From assembly GCA_965658745.1 (NCBI GenBank), contig CBFHTK010000002.1, positions 434,001-498,000 on the forward strand: a stretch of DNA of 64,000 bases, read 5' to 3'. Within the stretch, counting starts at the first letter, position 1; every line of letters begins with the position of its first letter. A model generated the notes under the pieces. That model had not been told where the DNA came from and made no database searches. It saw nothing but the letters and a program-made list of their open reading frames with translations. This document shows positions 54,214 to 64,000 of this stretch, in pieces. The translations under genes and the position numbers were made by a program. Origin of the DNA: JAHDFB01 sp965658745 (GTDB lineage Bacteria; Bacteroidota; Bacteroidia; Chitinophagales; Saprospiraceae).

Positions 54214-54325
54214 TTATGAAATTGGTTTATTGTTGCCCCGGCTCCCCGCTGGGGCATTTTTTTCTTGGGTTGAGAATATTTATTTTTTTGACAAATATAC
54301 GGTAGTTGATTATGAAATTGGTTTA
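54214..54325 (+). repeat. 16-base direct repeat flanking the ftsZ terminator
   Basis: TTATGAAATTGGTTTA occurs at 54214-54229 and again exactly at 54310-54325, 96 bases apart start to start. Its origin is not clear. Confidence 0.7.
54234..54263 (+). terminator. Strong intrinsic terminator of the division/wall cluster
   Basis: TGCCCC (54234-54239) and GGGGCA (54251-54256) pair around a C-rich loop, with a run of seven Ts after it. It is the only strong terminator seen after mraZ. Confidence 0.85.
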
Positions 54326-54729
54326 AAGGATCATAGACAAATATTTCACTGATTTTGCCTCAATCTAATAGAAGAAAACTTCAACATATTCTTCTAGGTA
54401 TTTTATTTATTGTGAAAAAGCCATGCTAGAAGGTAGTACTGAAAATTTTTATACCGTATTCGGCATGATTTTTTTTGGGACCTTTCGAATTATCTCATAA
54501 CAGAATCTTAATGCTAGAACTCTGTCGTTGAGTATGATACAAATAGTAAAAAAGTACGCTCACAGAATAAATTACTTATATATTATTATTATTTTTAATA
54601 TGATTTTTATATTAAAGAATAATATAATATATTTGTAACTGAACCAAAGTATTTTGTAAGAATTGAACCTCTTGCAGAAACCTGAGTGTGCTCTAGAATC
54701 AATTAAATAATCTTATCTAATTGAATTTA

Positions 54730-57700
54730 ATGAGACAATCAAATCTTTACACAATTATTTTACTATTTCTTTTGGGAATAGGAAGTCAGACTACTTTAGC
54801 GCAATCTTGTGCAGATACTGACGTTACTGATCCAATAATCAGTTGTCCGACAGATGTTATATCATTAACTTGTTCAGATACTTTACCTGCAGCTGTAACA
54901 ACCGTTGATGAATATAATCTTTTGGAGCCGGGCATTGCACTAGCTAATGATGATTGTGGTATTGAAAGTATTACTTCGAGTGACGACGTAGATCCGTCAA
55001 CATTTAGCTTTTGCGCTCAAGACGCTCCCTTCATAGTCACAAGGACATATACTGTGATAGATTCGGTAGGCCTTCAAGCAAGTTGTTCTTACACTTTTAC
55101 TTTTGAGGCAGATTCAACTCTGCCAATTGCTGCCGTTACTGATTCAGCACTCACTTACTTCGTAGATAGCAATTGTGAAGCGGTCGTTAGTGCTACCGAA
55201 ATTGAGGAGGGTAGTATAGATAATTGTGGCGCGTCGAGTGATATTTCAAATTCTGCATTGATAAGATTAGCAGGTACAGTGGATGCTTTTGATAGTACAT
55301 TACTTCTTGATTCGAATTCTCTTGATTTTTCAGTTTCTTCACCATTTCCAGTTACAGTCGAAATGCAAGTTATGGATGCTTGCGGAAATATTGCGGTAGC
55401 AACTAAAGTTATTCTTGTTCAAGATACAATTGCTCCAGTCTTATCTTGTCCTTCGGATATAATTGTATTTCTACAGCCACTACAATGTGATTCGACTCTT
55501 GTTTATGTTGAACCTACGGTAGTAGACAATTGTCCAGACGCTGTCATCAATAGACTTGACAACAATGGATTGAGTCTAGGAGATGCATTTCCAATTGGAG
55601 TACACGAGTTTATCTACCAAGCTGTAGATCTTAGTGGAAATACAGACACTTGTTCATTTGTTTTTGAAGTGATTGAAAGTCCAAGTTCAAGCCTTGGGTG
55701 TATCTCTGTTATTAATCTATCAATAGATGAGAATTGTAGTGGAAATTTAACGCCAAGAATGGTGCTAGAGGGCAATGAATACGGATGTCTTGATAATTTT
55801 GATATTACAGTTTATAACGAAGATGATGAAGAGGTTCCGAATATGTTTACTGGTGATGATATTGGAAAATCATTTACCTATTCAGTATCAAATGGCCCAC
55901 TAGTTTGTGAGGGTGTCGCTAATATTGAAGATAAGTTTCCACCTCAAATTGAATGCATCAGCGATACAATGTCATGTGGTGAACTTATAGTATTTCCGGA
56001 TCCAATTGTTCTAGATAATTGTTCAGGTGCTACATTGACTCTGCTGAATGAGACCTTTGCGCAAGTTTCTTGCAATGATCCATTACTTCAACAAGTAATA
56101 ACAAGAGAGTGGCAGGCAGTAGATGCAGCCGGAAATGTAAGTAATACCTGTATACAAACTTTATCTGTAAGTAAATTTGATATTGGTACAGTTGAGGCAC
56201 CTGTCAATCAAGTAATAAATCTTGAGTGTGGTTACCCTTTCGCTACTGATTCGGAGGGAGCACCTGACGCAGCTATTTATGGATCTCCTAGATTAAATGG
56301 TGTCAATTTGTGGCCATCTCAGTTTTTAGTTTGTAATCTAATGGTAATGTATGAAGATGAAACTCTACAAACTTCAATAAATACAACAACTATAATTCGG
56401 ACTTGGTCTGCAACAACGTGGTATTGTGGAGTTGATAGTACGTTACAATTTCTTCAAGTGTTCAACATTGCCGATACTGAAGGACCCGTGATGGCTTGTC
56501 CTGGTGATTTGTCTTTCTCAACTTCTGGTTTAAGTTGTGAAGCAGTTGTTGAATTACCGGCTATTGCACTTTCTGATATCTGCGGAGAAGTTGTTGATAT
56601 TGATGTCCAATATGAAGGTGGTTTTCTAGAAAATAGCAATGGGGGAAGCGCTACTTTGCCAAATGGGGTTTCAACCGTGGTTTATAGAGCAACCGATAAT
56701 AGCGGAAATATAAACTCTTGTAGTTTTGAAGTTACTGTCACAGATAACGAACAACCCACACCTATTTGCGAACAATTTACGGAAGTGAGTTTGACAAGTG
56801 ATGGAATTGCAGTCGTAGCTGCTGGTATGTTCGATGATGGTAGTTATGATGCATGTGGACCTGTAACAATTGAAGTGAGAAGGATGACAGCAAATTGTGA
56901 TCCTACTGATATTGTTTTTGGAGAAACTGTAACGTTCTGTTGTGCTGATTTGGATGAAGAGCAAATGGTTGTTCTAAGAGTTACTGACACAGCTGGAAAT
57001 TATAACGAATGTATGATAATAGCAGAAGTTCAGGATAAGGTTCCACCAATCTTGGTACAAGGACTGCCTGATATTACATTAAGTTGCGAGTTCCCATTCA
57101 ATGTCGATGATACAGAGCAATTTGGGTCAATCGTGATGGATATAGATGATCGTGATACTATTCTTCTTACCGCTGAATATGTTGAATTTAGTAGTGCAGC
57201 TATAGATGGTGTAGTTCTCGGGAACTGTATGGAGTTGATCAGTGATGAGTTCGCTTCTAGTGACATCGGTTCTTGCGCAACTGGTTCAGCAACTAGAATG
57301 TTGACCTTTACTAACCAACAGGGATTATCGGTGACAGATATACAAAATATCACATTTATTAATCCATCGCCATTCACACTTGCTGATATTACATTCCCAG
57401 CGGACACTAGTTTCACGAACTTATGTGATTTTGAGGCAACTCATCCAGATAATTTGCCAGAAGGATACAACTATCCGGTATTTACAGAAGATGGATGTGA
57501 TCAAGTTGGTTTAGATTATGATGACCAAATAATTGATGGTAGTGATGGGGCATTAAGCTGTTACGAGATAATCAGAACTTGGACACTAGCTGATTGGTGT
57601 CAGAATTCTGGAGGTACGTTTGCAACCTTTCAGGGTATTCAATTAATTACTGTTACAAATACAATTGGACCTGAAATAACGGGAGACTGTTCAAGTAGAG

Positions 57701-59526
57701 AACAATGTAGTTTCGATCTAGAATGTGGTCCAATGTTTATTGAGTTAGTTAACGAGGGGACTGATGATTGCACAGATAATGAGTTCTTAGATTGGAACTA
57801 CGCGATAGATGCCTTTAGTGACGGTACAATTGATATTACTGGTACGACTTCTGATGCCAGTGGGACTTACCCTGTCGGATTGCATACGATCTTCTGGACA
57901 CTCTCTGATGGATGTGGTAATGCGGATGTATGCAACTACACATTTGAAATTAAGAATTGTCAATTACCAACACTAATTTGTCTTGATAATTTAACTACTG
58001 AGATTATTCCGACAGATACTGATGGTGATTCAAATCCTGATACCGAGCAAGTGACTATTACAGCCAGTTTCTTTGATGGTGGATCATATCATATTTGTGG
58101 TACACCAATACAGCTAAGTTTCTCAGATGATGTTCTAGATACTGTGCGGGTATACGGATGTGATGATATCGGAGAGCAAGCAATTCAATTGTGGGGAACT
58201 GACGTCAATGGAAATCAAGACTTCTGTACAACAATTCTTGATGTTCAGAATAATATAAATGAAGGTCTTTGTCCGATCACTGTGAATTTTAATATCACAG
58301 GTGAGATTAAAACACAAGCTGACGAAATGATTTCACAAACAATTATTGCGCTAGAAGGTTCGGACATGACAGAAGAGACCGCTGAGGCTGGAAATTATGC
58401 TTTTAATGATGTAGATTTAGGCAGTACTTATTTGTTGAATCCTAGTAAGAATGTGGATCATATGAATGGTGTTACAACGCTTGATATCATACTTATTCAA
58501 AAGCACATTCTAGGTCTACAAATGCTAGACAGTCCCCACAAAATAATAGCTGCTGACATCAACCATAGTGATAATGTTAGTGGATCGGATATAATTCAAC
58601 TGAGAAAGATGATCCTAGGTGTTTATGACAACTTCCCAAACAATACTTCTTGGAGATTTATTGATGATGATCATATTTTTGCTGATCCTGCCAACCCTTG
58701 GATATCTGACCTACCTGAGACTTATGCAATTGATGAGTTATCTGAGAACATGGTGATTGATTTCAGAGGTGTGAAAATCGGTGATGTAAACGGTTCTGCT
58801 ATTCCAAATGAGTTGATTGGAGATGTGATAGATTCAAGATCTGATGATATTGTGCAATTGACAATTGATTCTGAGAAATTACTTTCTGGCGAATCAACTT
58901 GGATTCCCGTTTATGCCAATAACTTTGATAACCTATTAGGTGCTCAAGTGAACCTTAATTTTGATCCGTTGACAAGTCGTGTCCTTGAGATGCGAGGTGG
59001 AGCGTTGACAATTTCAAGTGATTACTACGAAATTGACAATGCTTCTGGTAATCTTGCAATAGTTTGGCATGAGGGCCTGCCTAAAACAATTGATTCGAAA
59101 AAAGCTCTCTTCGAGATCCTAGTTTCTTCGAAAGTAGATCAAGAGTCCGGTGATTTGTTCACAATTGGAGACGACAGAATGATGTCAGAAGCTTACGATG
59201 TCGCATTGCAAACTAGAAAGCTTGATATTCTAAGCCGAAGAATTGGAAACACGCAGGTGTACGTTGATTTTGAGTTATCTCAAAATGAACCAAATCCATG
59301 GAGAACCGAAACGGCTATAGAGATTTCAAGTACCTTAAATGGTTTGGCACTGTTTGTTGTTAGTAATATGAATGGTCAGAAGGTATTCGAGCAAAATATT
59401 GCGGTTAAGGCTGGTGTCAATAAAATCTTGTTGACGAAGGAAGACTTACCTTCTAGTGGAGTTTTCTATTATGAAGTGATGATGGGAGACAGTAAGATCA
59501 TGAAGAAAATGGTTGTTATTAACTAG
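54730..59526 (+). CDS. Giant secreted T9SS protein with HYR repeats, dockerin-like pair and cohesin-like domain
   Basis: 1598 residues from ATG 54730 (a TTG three codons earlier is less likely). Signal peptide ends TLAQ. Residues ~20-1220 are a chain of hyalin-type (HYR) and immunoglobulin-like units, each ending in a Cys-containing CSFxxxV strand; motifs such as APVLSCPSDIIVF, VIYRATD-like and DNCP/DNCG recur. A short Ig-like domain precedes a dockerin-like pair (NGVTTLDIILIQKHILG, then VSGSDIIQLRKMILG, about 1247-1300), then a cohesin-like domain (QLTIDSEKLLSGESTWIPVY ... FEILVSS), and a T9SS type A tail (SQNEPNPWRTETAIEIS ... KMVVIN). It is probably a surface adhesin or matrix protein. A paralogue follows at 60008. 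Confidence 0.88.
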   Translation: MRQSNLYTIILLFLLGIGSQTTLAQSCADTDVTDPIISCPTDVISLTCSDTLPAAVTTVDEYNLLEPGIALANDDCGIESITSSDDVDPSTFSFCAQDAPFIVTRTYTVIDSVGLQASCSYTFTFEADSTLPIAAVTDSALTYFVDSNCEAVVSATEIEEGSIDNCGASSDISNSALIRLAGTVDAFDSTLLLDSNSLDFSVSSPFPVTVEMQVMDACGNIAVATKVILVQDTIAPVLSCPSDIIVFLQPLQCDSTLVYVEPTVVDNCPDAVINRLDNNGLSLGDAFPIGVHEFIYQAVDLSGNTDTCSFVFEVIESPSSSLGCISVINLSIDENCSGNLTPRMVLEGNEYGCLDNFDITVYNEDDEEVPNMFTGDDIGKSFTYSVSNGPLVCEGVANIEDKFPPQIECISDTMSCGELIVFPDPIVLDNCSGATLTLLNETFAQVSCNDPLLQQVITREWQAVDAAGNVSNTCIQTLSVSKFDIGTVEAPVNQVINLECGYPFATDSEGAPDAAIYGSPRLNGVNLWPSQFLVCNLMVMYEDETLQTSINTTTIIRTWSATTWYCGVDSTLQFLQVFNIADTEGPVMACPGDLSFSTSGLSCEAVVELPAIALSDICGEVVDIDVQYEGGFLENSNGGSATLPNGVSTVVYRATDNSGNINSCSFEVTVTDNEQPTPICEQFTEVSLTSDGIAVVAAGMFDDGSYDACGPVTIEVRRMTANCDPTDIVFGETVTFCCADLDEEQMVVLRVTDTAGNYNECMIIAEVQDKVPPILVQGLPDITLSCEFPFNVDDTEQFGSIVMDIDDRDTILLTAEYVEFSSAAIDGVVLGNCMELISDEFASSDIGSCATGSATRMLTFTNQQGLSVTDIQNITFINPSPFTLADITFPADTSFTNLCDFEATHPDNLPEGYNYPVFTEDGCDQVGLDYDDQIIDGSDGALSCYEIIRTWTLADWCQNSGGTFATFQGIQLITVTNTIGPEITGDCSSREQCSFDLECGPMFIELVNEGTDDCTDNEFLDWNYAIDAFSDGTIDITGTTSDASGTYPVGLHTIFWTLSDGCGNADVCNYTFEIKNCQLPTLICLDNLTTEIIPTDTDGDSNPDTEQVTITASFFDGGSYHICGTPIQLSFSDDVLDTVRVYGCDDIGEQAIQLWGTDVNGNQDFCTTILDVQNNINEGLCPITVNFNITGEIKTQADEMISQTIIALEGSDMTEETAEAGNYAFNDVDLGSTYLLNPSKNVDHMNGVTTLDIILIQKHILGLQMLDSPHKIIAADINHSDNVSGSDIIQLRKMILGVYDNFPNNTSWRFIDDDHIFADPANPWISDLPETYAIDELSENMVIDFRGVKIGDVNGSAIPNELIGDVIDSRSDDIVQLTIDSEKLLSGESTWIPVYANNFDNLLGAQVNLNFDPLTSRVLEMRGGALTISSDYYEIDNASGNLAIVWHEGLPKTIDSKKALFEILVSSKVDQESGDLFTIGDDRMMSEAYDVALQTRKLDILSRRIGNTQVYVDFELSQNEPNPWRTETAIEISSTLNGLALFVVSNMNGQKVFEQNIAVKAGVNKILLTKEDLPSSGVFYYEVMMGDSKIMKKMVVIN

Positions 59527-59580
59527 TAGTCCAGCAAGAGTATAGTACAAACGGCACTTGTGAAGCCGTAGTAAAAGAAG

Positions 59581-59613
59581 CCCTTATTCGAGTGATCGAG
59601 TAGGGGTTTTCTT
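59581..59613 (+). terminator. Intrinsic terminator after the first giant gene
   Basis: CCCTTATTCGA and TCGAGTAGGGG pair (11 pairs with two G-T) around GTGA, followed by TTTTCTTATTT. It lies 55 bases after the stop. Confidence 0.8.
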
Positions 59614-60007
59614 ATTTACTTCAGTAGTTATATGTATCCTATGAAATTTTCGAGCAGATTTTTTTGCGGAACGAGGAAGACTTGAATATAGTTTAGAAAT
59701 GCTTTTATCAGTAGCAATCTAGATGTTATATCTATCAATTTTTTATGGTAGTCAATCGATACTCAAAACTGTAAGAAATATGTCAAATCACTGAATATTC
59801 ATTTGATTAGGCAAAGTCATAAATATTTGGTTTATAATCAATATGGTCTTCATCTATCTATTTAGCAACTATATATATATAGTGAATAATCATAATATAA
59901 AATGGTTTTTATTCTTTGGCATTATTCTTGTCATCAAAGATATGAGTAGAAAGAGTTATGCATTGTTGCTAGCTCTGAAATATATAACACATACTTTATA
60001 ATTCGTG
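59614..60007. other. Gene-free AT-rich spacer between the two giant genes
   Basis: 394 bases, mostly A and T. No hairpin, tRNA or gene was seen. A promoter for the second giant gene should lie here; no clear TAnnTTTG was found. Confidence 0.6.
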
Positions 60008-63000
60008 ATGATGAAGACATATTACAGTTTATTTGTTAGTCTATTTTTTGCAATCTATAATTTGAACGCGCAATGTAGCGATCCTACGCCTGAGGTGTTT
60101 GGAGACTTTTTCGTTTGTAGTGGACAAGCGCAGCCTTATGCGGTTGACACAATTGATGCCGATCATAGCTATGAATGGACACTTTCAGGTGGTGGAGAAT
60201 TGACTGCTAATGGAGGAGAGGCTACAGTTGTTTGGGGCACAATACCTGGAACCTATTTGCTCACTTTAGTAGAGACAGATGACATATGTTCAGGGGTCTT
60301 TCAAGCTAATATCGTCATCGAGGGTGATATTGTATTAGTTTGTAATGATAACCTCAATATAAGTTTGGCTAGTGACTGTGAAATTACTATCACTCCTGAT
60401 ATTGTGCTTGAGTCGCCTGACTATGAAGATGATTCGTATTCTATTTCGATAACTGATCAAAATGGTAATCCTGTGCCCACTACTATAGATCACAATTATG
60501 TTGGACAAACACTAGAGGTGACGATAACACACCTATGCAGTGGGAATTCTTGTTGGGGAGACATAACAATTGAAGATAAGCTAGCACCAGTCATTGACTG
60601 TGAGAGTGGAGTTTTGACATGTGATGAATATCAAGATTTCGTCCCTTCGGCTGAGATAATAGTAGATAACTGCGGTGATGCGGTGTTAGAGTATACTCTC
60701 ACAGAACAAGTCTTGATGTGTGATCCAGAATTTAGTAGAATAATCACCGTAGTTTTTACAGCAACAGATGAAAGTGGTAATTCATCCTCTTGTACTAGTA
60801 CTTATAGTGTTGAAAAAGAATTTATTGAAGATATAGACTTACCGCTGTCATATGATGGACTTCCTGGTAATAATCCTCCATTGAGTTGTAGTGGTTCTTA
60901 TCCATTAAATAGTGAAGGAAACCCTGATCCATCTTTTACGGGATTTCCTGGAGGTTTAGAAAATTGTAGTTCCATTGAATTTACATATACAGATATTAAT
61001 CTTCCTTTATGCGACGCATCTTGTGGAGTTAACAATCTTAGTTATAAAGTGATCAGAGAATGGATTATTGTAGACTGGTGCACAGGTGAAATTGAAGAGT
61101 ATCAACAAATTATTAAAGTACATGATAACGAAGCACCTATAATTGAGGCAATCGATGATATAACTGCAAGTGCTAATTCTTTCGACTGTAGCGCTCAGGT
61201 AATATTACCAATAGCAGAAGCTATGGATAACTGTAGCGCTGAAATATCATACGTCTACGAAACGAATTTAGGTATAATTGTAAATGGTGTATTATATGTT
61301 GATTCACCTGCTAAGACAATGGATGAAGGGATTGAAATTACAGTATTTGCATCTGATTGTTGCGGGAATGTTGCCGAATCGACTTTCTTAGTTACAATAG
61401 TGGATACTACGCCTCCGGTTGTGGTTGCGGATTCTTATGAAACGATCAGCCTTCTACCTATTGGACAAGCTACCATGTTTGCGACTTCACTAAATGATGG
61501 TAGTTATGATAACTGCGGACCGATAGCCGTTACTGTTAAAAGAATGGATAATGGGGTAGATCGTCCAAGTATTGATCTTTTTCCTCCAGCAGGAAATGAC
61601 AATGCACAATTTAATGAAGTAGTACACTTTTTCTGTGATGATATTCCTGTAAACCCGATTATGGTACTATTGCAGGTTTGTGATGACGCCAATATGGATG
61701 GTTTTATCGGTAATTTCGGTGATAATTGTAACACTGCAATGGTCGAGGTAGAAGTGCAAGATAAATACGCTCCTGTAATTCAGTGTCCTCCAAACATGAC
61801 AATTAATTGCACAGAATTTAGTGACATTGACATTAATGACGAAGAGCAATTAAATGCTTTATTTGGTTCTGCTCAGGCAGCTGCAACTTGTAATGTGGAG
61901 CTGACCCAAACTGTAACAGGTAGTGATGATCTAAACTGTGGGGTAGGAGTAATAATAAGAAACTTTACAGCGACGAATGCTGCGGGAACTCAGTCTTGCT
62001 CACAGACAATAGCAGTGCAGCCTTTAGACGAGAACTTGTTGACTTGTGATCGTATAAGCTTTGATGGACTAGATAACAATATTTACAATTGGTGTGAAGT
62101 TAATGATAACGATAATGACGATGATGACGACCTTCCAGCAATTGAAGTAGATGGTTGTGAAGGAATTACCGTAGCGGAAGTAAATATTGATCAAAGTGGA
62201 CTATGTACCACAGTAGGTGTGCAGACAACAATTGATACATTTAATTATGCTGGTTCTTCAGCATGTAAAAAGTACCTAGTTCATTATGAAGTAATAGATC
62301 AATGTATTTTTGATGAAAATTTCGTCAATCCAAACACTGGTCAGATAGACCCATACAATTCATTAAATGGGTATTACGAATTCTACTTAGAGTATGATGT
62401 CGTAGATACAGAAGCTCCTGAATTGATCTGTGAAAATCAGTTCGTTGAGTCTGATGATAATTGCGATGGTTTTCAAGGAACAATATCTATCTCTGCAACA
62501 GACGCTTGTACTCCCGATAATCAGTTGATTTATGAATGGAAGTTGGATGTTGGTGCAAACGGCTCAATTGATCTTCCTCTTAACGGTGGATGGTTTAACG
62601 GTAACGCTGTAAATGGCGCTGCAATTGGGCTTTCAGCAATTCCTGTAGGAACTCATATCGTACTTTGGAGAGTAGATGATGGTTGTGGAAATATGGAGAC
62701 TTGCAGTCAGACAATTACTGTGAATCCTGAGACAAAGGAACCAACACCATATTGTTTTGCTGATCTTAGTACTGCGGTTATGCCTACTACTGGCTCGATA
62801 GCCATATGGGCCAATGATTTTGATGCGGGCTCATTCGATAACTGCGGTGGACCTTTGGTTTTAAGTATGATTCCAGTAATTGATGTAGAAGGGTTGAGCG
62901 ATGAAGAAGCTTACGACGAGTCATTCAATCATCCAAATGTAACTCAACAGCCGAATGGAGATTATGGCTTTCAATTTGACTGTTCTTACATAACAAATGG

Positions 63001-64000
63001 TGTCTCAGCGGTGGTAGAGATTAGAGTGTATGTGACAGACGAACAAGGAAATTATGACTACTGTACGACAGCATTAAGAATTGATGACAATTTCGATGCT
63101 TGTGAAGATGAAATGGGAACAATGACAGTTTCAGGTACAGTGAGTACAGAGAAAGGGTCTCCGATTGAACTCGTAGATGTTGAATTAGGAGCTGATTTCC
63201 CTGAGTTTCCTAAGTACAACATGACTGACGAAGATGGTGTATTCACATTCAATAACCTATTCGAAAATGTTGATTATATGATTACACCGTCTCGAAACGA
63301 TAATCACTTGAATGGTGTCTCGACTTTAGATATCGTCTTAATTCAGAAGCATATTTTAGGAACTGAAGTACTTCAAAGCCCGTACGCTAAAATAGCTGCA
63401 GATGTTAATAACGATTGTACGGTTACAGGACTTGATATCGTTCAGGTTAGAAAGCTAATTCTAGGTAAGTACTCAACGAATGAATATCCAAATAATTCAT
63501 CTTGGAGATTTGTAGACACTGACTTTGAATTCCTGACTTTTGATCAGCCTTGTATCTTTGACGAAATTGCAGAATTGGAGAATTTGACTTCAAATGAAGA
63601 AGCCAATTTCAAAGGTGTTAAAGTGGGGGATATCAATGAGTCCGCAAAAGCTAATTTTGTTGAAGACGCTACCGTGAGAAATATTGCACAGTTTGAGCTA
63701 GTAATTCAAGAAGATGAATTAAGCCAAGGTCAAGAGCTTCTGGTTCCGATCAAGGCTTCTAGAAGCGAATTGTTAACTGGGTTTCAGTTTACACTAAAAG
63801 CTTCGAATGCAACAATTGTAGATTTACAATCCGGTCTTCTAGATTTTACAGATGAAAACTTCTTTCCATACGATAGCAAAAGAGGTATTTACACGGTAAG
63901 CTTCCACGATGCAATGGGAATAGAGATCTCAGAGAATGATATTTTGTTTAGTATCAAAATTAAAGTAGACAAAGATACTGATCTATCTGAAGCGATCTCG
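60008..64000 (+). CDS. Second giant secreted HYR/dockerin-like protein, runs off the window
   Basis: At least 1331 residues from ATG 60008 (another ATG at 60011) with no stop before the edge; the frame is open for the full 3993 bases. Signal peptide ends LNAQ. Same plan as the gene at 54730: HYR and Ig-like units (for example ATDESGNSSSCTSTYSV, NNLSYKVIREWIIVDWC, DGSYDNCGPIAVTVKRM), an Ig-like pre-domain, then the dockerin-like pair NGVSTLDIVLIQKHILG and VTGLDIVQVRKLILG (about 1103-1155), and the start of a cohesin-like domain (ELVIQEDELSQGQELLVPIK). A T9SS tail is expected beyond the edge. A Cys- and Asp-rich composition, with a run of Asn/Asp around 62100, suggests calcium binding. Confidence 0.85.
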   Translation, partial: MMKTYYSLFVSLFFAIYNLNAQCSDPTPEVFGDFFVCSGQAQPYAVDTIDADHSYEWTLSGGGELTANGGEATVVWGTIPGTYLLTLVETDDICSGVFQANIVIEGDIVLVCNDNLNISLASDCEITITPDIVLESPDYEDDSYSISITDQNGNPVPTTIDHNYVGQTLEVTITHLCSGNSCWGDITIEDKLAPVIDCESGVLTCDEYQDFVPSAEIIVDNCGDAVLEYTLTEQVLMCDPEFSRIITVVFTATDESGNSSSCTSTYSVEKEFIEDIDLPLSYDGLPGNNPPLSCSGSYPLNSEGNPDPSFTGFPGGLENCSSIEFTYTDINLPLCDASCGVNNLSYKVIREWIIVDWCTGEIEEYQQIIKVHDNEAPIIEAIDDITASANSFDCSAQVILPIAEAMDNCSAEISYVYETNLGIIVNGVLYVDSPAKTMDEGIEITVFASDCCGNVAESTFLVTIVDTTPPVVVADSYETISLLPIGQATMFATSLNDGSYDNCGPIAVTVKRMDNGVDRPSIDLFPPAGNDNAQFNEVVHFFCDDIPVNPIMVLLQVCDDANMDGFIGNFGDNCNTAMVEVEVQDKYAPVIQCPPNMTINCTEFSDIDINDEEQLNALFGSAQAAATCNVELTQTVTGSDDLNCGVGVIIRNFTATNAAGTQSCSQTIAVQPLDENLLTCDRISFDGLDNNIYNWCEVNDNDNDDDDDLPAIEVDGCEGITVAEVNIDQSGLCTTVGVQTTIDTFNYAGSSACKKYLVHYEVIDQCIFDENFVNPNTGQIDPYNSLNGYYEFYLEYDVVDTEAPELICENQFVESDDNCDGFQGTISISATDACTPDNQLIYEWKLDVGANGSIDLPLNGGWFNGNAVNGAAIGLSAIPVGTHIVLWRVDDGCGNMETCSQTITVNPETKEPTPYCFADLSTAVMPTTGSIAIWANDFDAGSFDNCGGPLVLSMIPVIDVEGLSDEEAYDESFNHPNVTQQPNGDYGFQFDCSYITNGVSAVVEIRVYVTDEQGNYDYCTTALRIDDNFDACEDEMGTMTVSGTVSTEKGSPIELVDVELGADFPEFPKYNMTDEDGVFTFNNLFENVDYMITPSRNDNHLNGVSTLDIVLIQKHILGTEVLQSPYAKIAADVNNDCTVTGLDIVQVRKLILGKYSTNEYPNNSSWRFVDTDFEFLTFDQPCIFDEIAELENLTSNEEANFKGVKVGDINESAKANFVEDATVRNIAQFELVIQEDELSQGQELLVPIKASRSELLTGFQFTLKASNATIVDLQSGLLDFTDENFFPYDSKRGIYTVSFHDAMGIEISENDILFSIKIKVDKDTDLSEAIS

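Larger units (their letters stand above)
54121..54729. other. Gene-free stretch: terminator, short repeat, AT-rich promoter area
   Basis: About 600 bases. Left part holds the ftsZ terminator and a 16-base repeat (listed separately). The right part (54560-54640) is almost pure A and T. No gene or RNA was found. Confidence 0.6.

Noticed and set aside
56454..57416. Antisense frames inside the first giant gene
   Set aside because: They mirror the Thr/Ser/Val-rich repeats and carry no features of their own.

Overview
The window is an AT-rich chromosomal segment from a member of the Bacteroidota, most likely a marine or aquatic relative of the Saprospiria/Lewinella group. The clues are a complete mraZ-to-ftsZ division and wall cluster, C-terminal type IX secretion (T9SS) sorting domains, very long secreted proteins built from hyalin-like repeats and dockerin-like modules, promoters with TAnnTTTG -7 boxes, almost no Shine-Dalgarno sequences, and lipoproteins with the usual short signal peptide. 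One 96-base run of N is an assembly gap inside a gene. No prophage, CRISPR array or intact insertion sequence was seen.

Layout. 1-4.6 kb: methionine sulfoxide reductases msrB (cut by the window edge) and msrA, an LVIVD beta-propeller lipoprotein, a small outer-membrane barrel, and a CsgG/LpoB-like protein holding the gap. 5-9.6 kb: a REP-associated-transposase-like protein without its HUH histidines, an acetyltransferase overlapping a secreted DNA/RNA endonuclease, a PadR regulator with a membrane-anchored M23 peptidase, and a methyltransferase. 9.7-13.6 kb: a sulfide-oxidation set (persulfide-dioxygenase-like/rhodanese fusion, sulfide:quinone oxidoreductase, peroxiredoxin). Each of the three has its own CRP-type palindrome exactly 22 nt upstream of a shared -7 element. 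13.7-14.1 kb: initiator tRNA-Met and a structured GC-rich repeat. 14-25.8 kb: dynamin-like GTPase, PriA, a fused alpha/beta E1 dehydrogenase, YaaA, a DUF1573 protein, an M28 aminopeptidase, a TolB-like propeller lipoprotein and a small membrane protein. 25.8-37 kb: a secreted small protein, a tandem jelly-roll T9SS protein, a three-domain kinase/M23/aminotransferase giant after a polyprenol-phosphate glycosyltransferase, MscS, HolA, and an FMN glutamate-synthase-like protein paired with a Rieske protein. 37.1-38 kb: a small charged protein and a PA2169/DUF2383-family gene split by one in-frame TAG.

38.6-54.3 kb is the division/wall cluster: mraZ, rsmH, ftsL, ftsI, murE, mraY, murD, ftsW, murG, murC, ftsQ, ftsA, ftsZ. 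It starts behind three 10-bp-spaced MraZ-type boxes and ends at an intrinsic terminator. murF and ddl are missing; the place where murF often sits holds only a terminator-like hairpin. 54.7 kb to the end: two paralogous giant secreted proteins, the second running off the window, with hyalin-like repeats, a dockerin-like pair and a cohesin-like domain; the first ends in a T9SS signal.

The least expected feature is the sulfide regulon, whose operator-promoter geometry is the same at three neighbouring promoters and fits class-II activation by a CRP/FNR-family protein. The cell also seems to use TTG or GTG starts freely: several genes have no other possible start.
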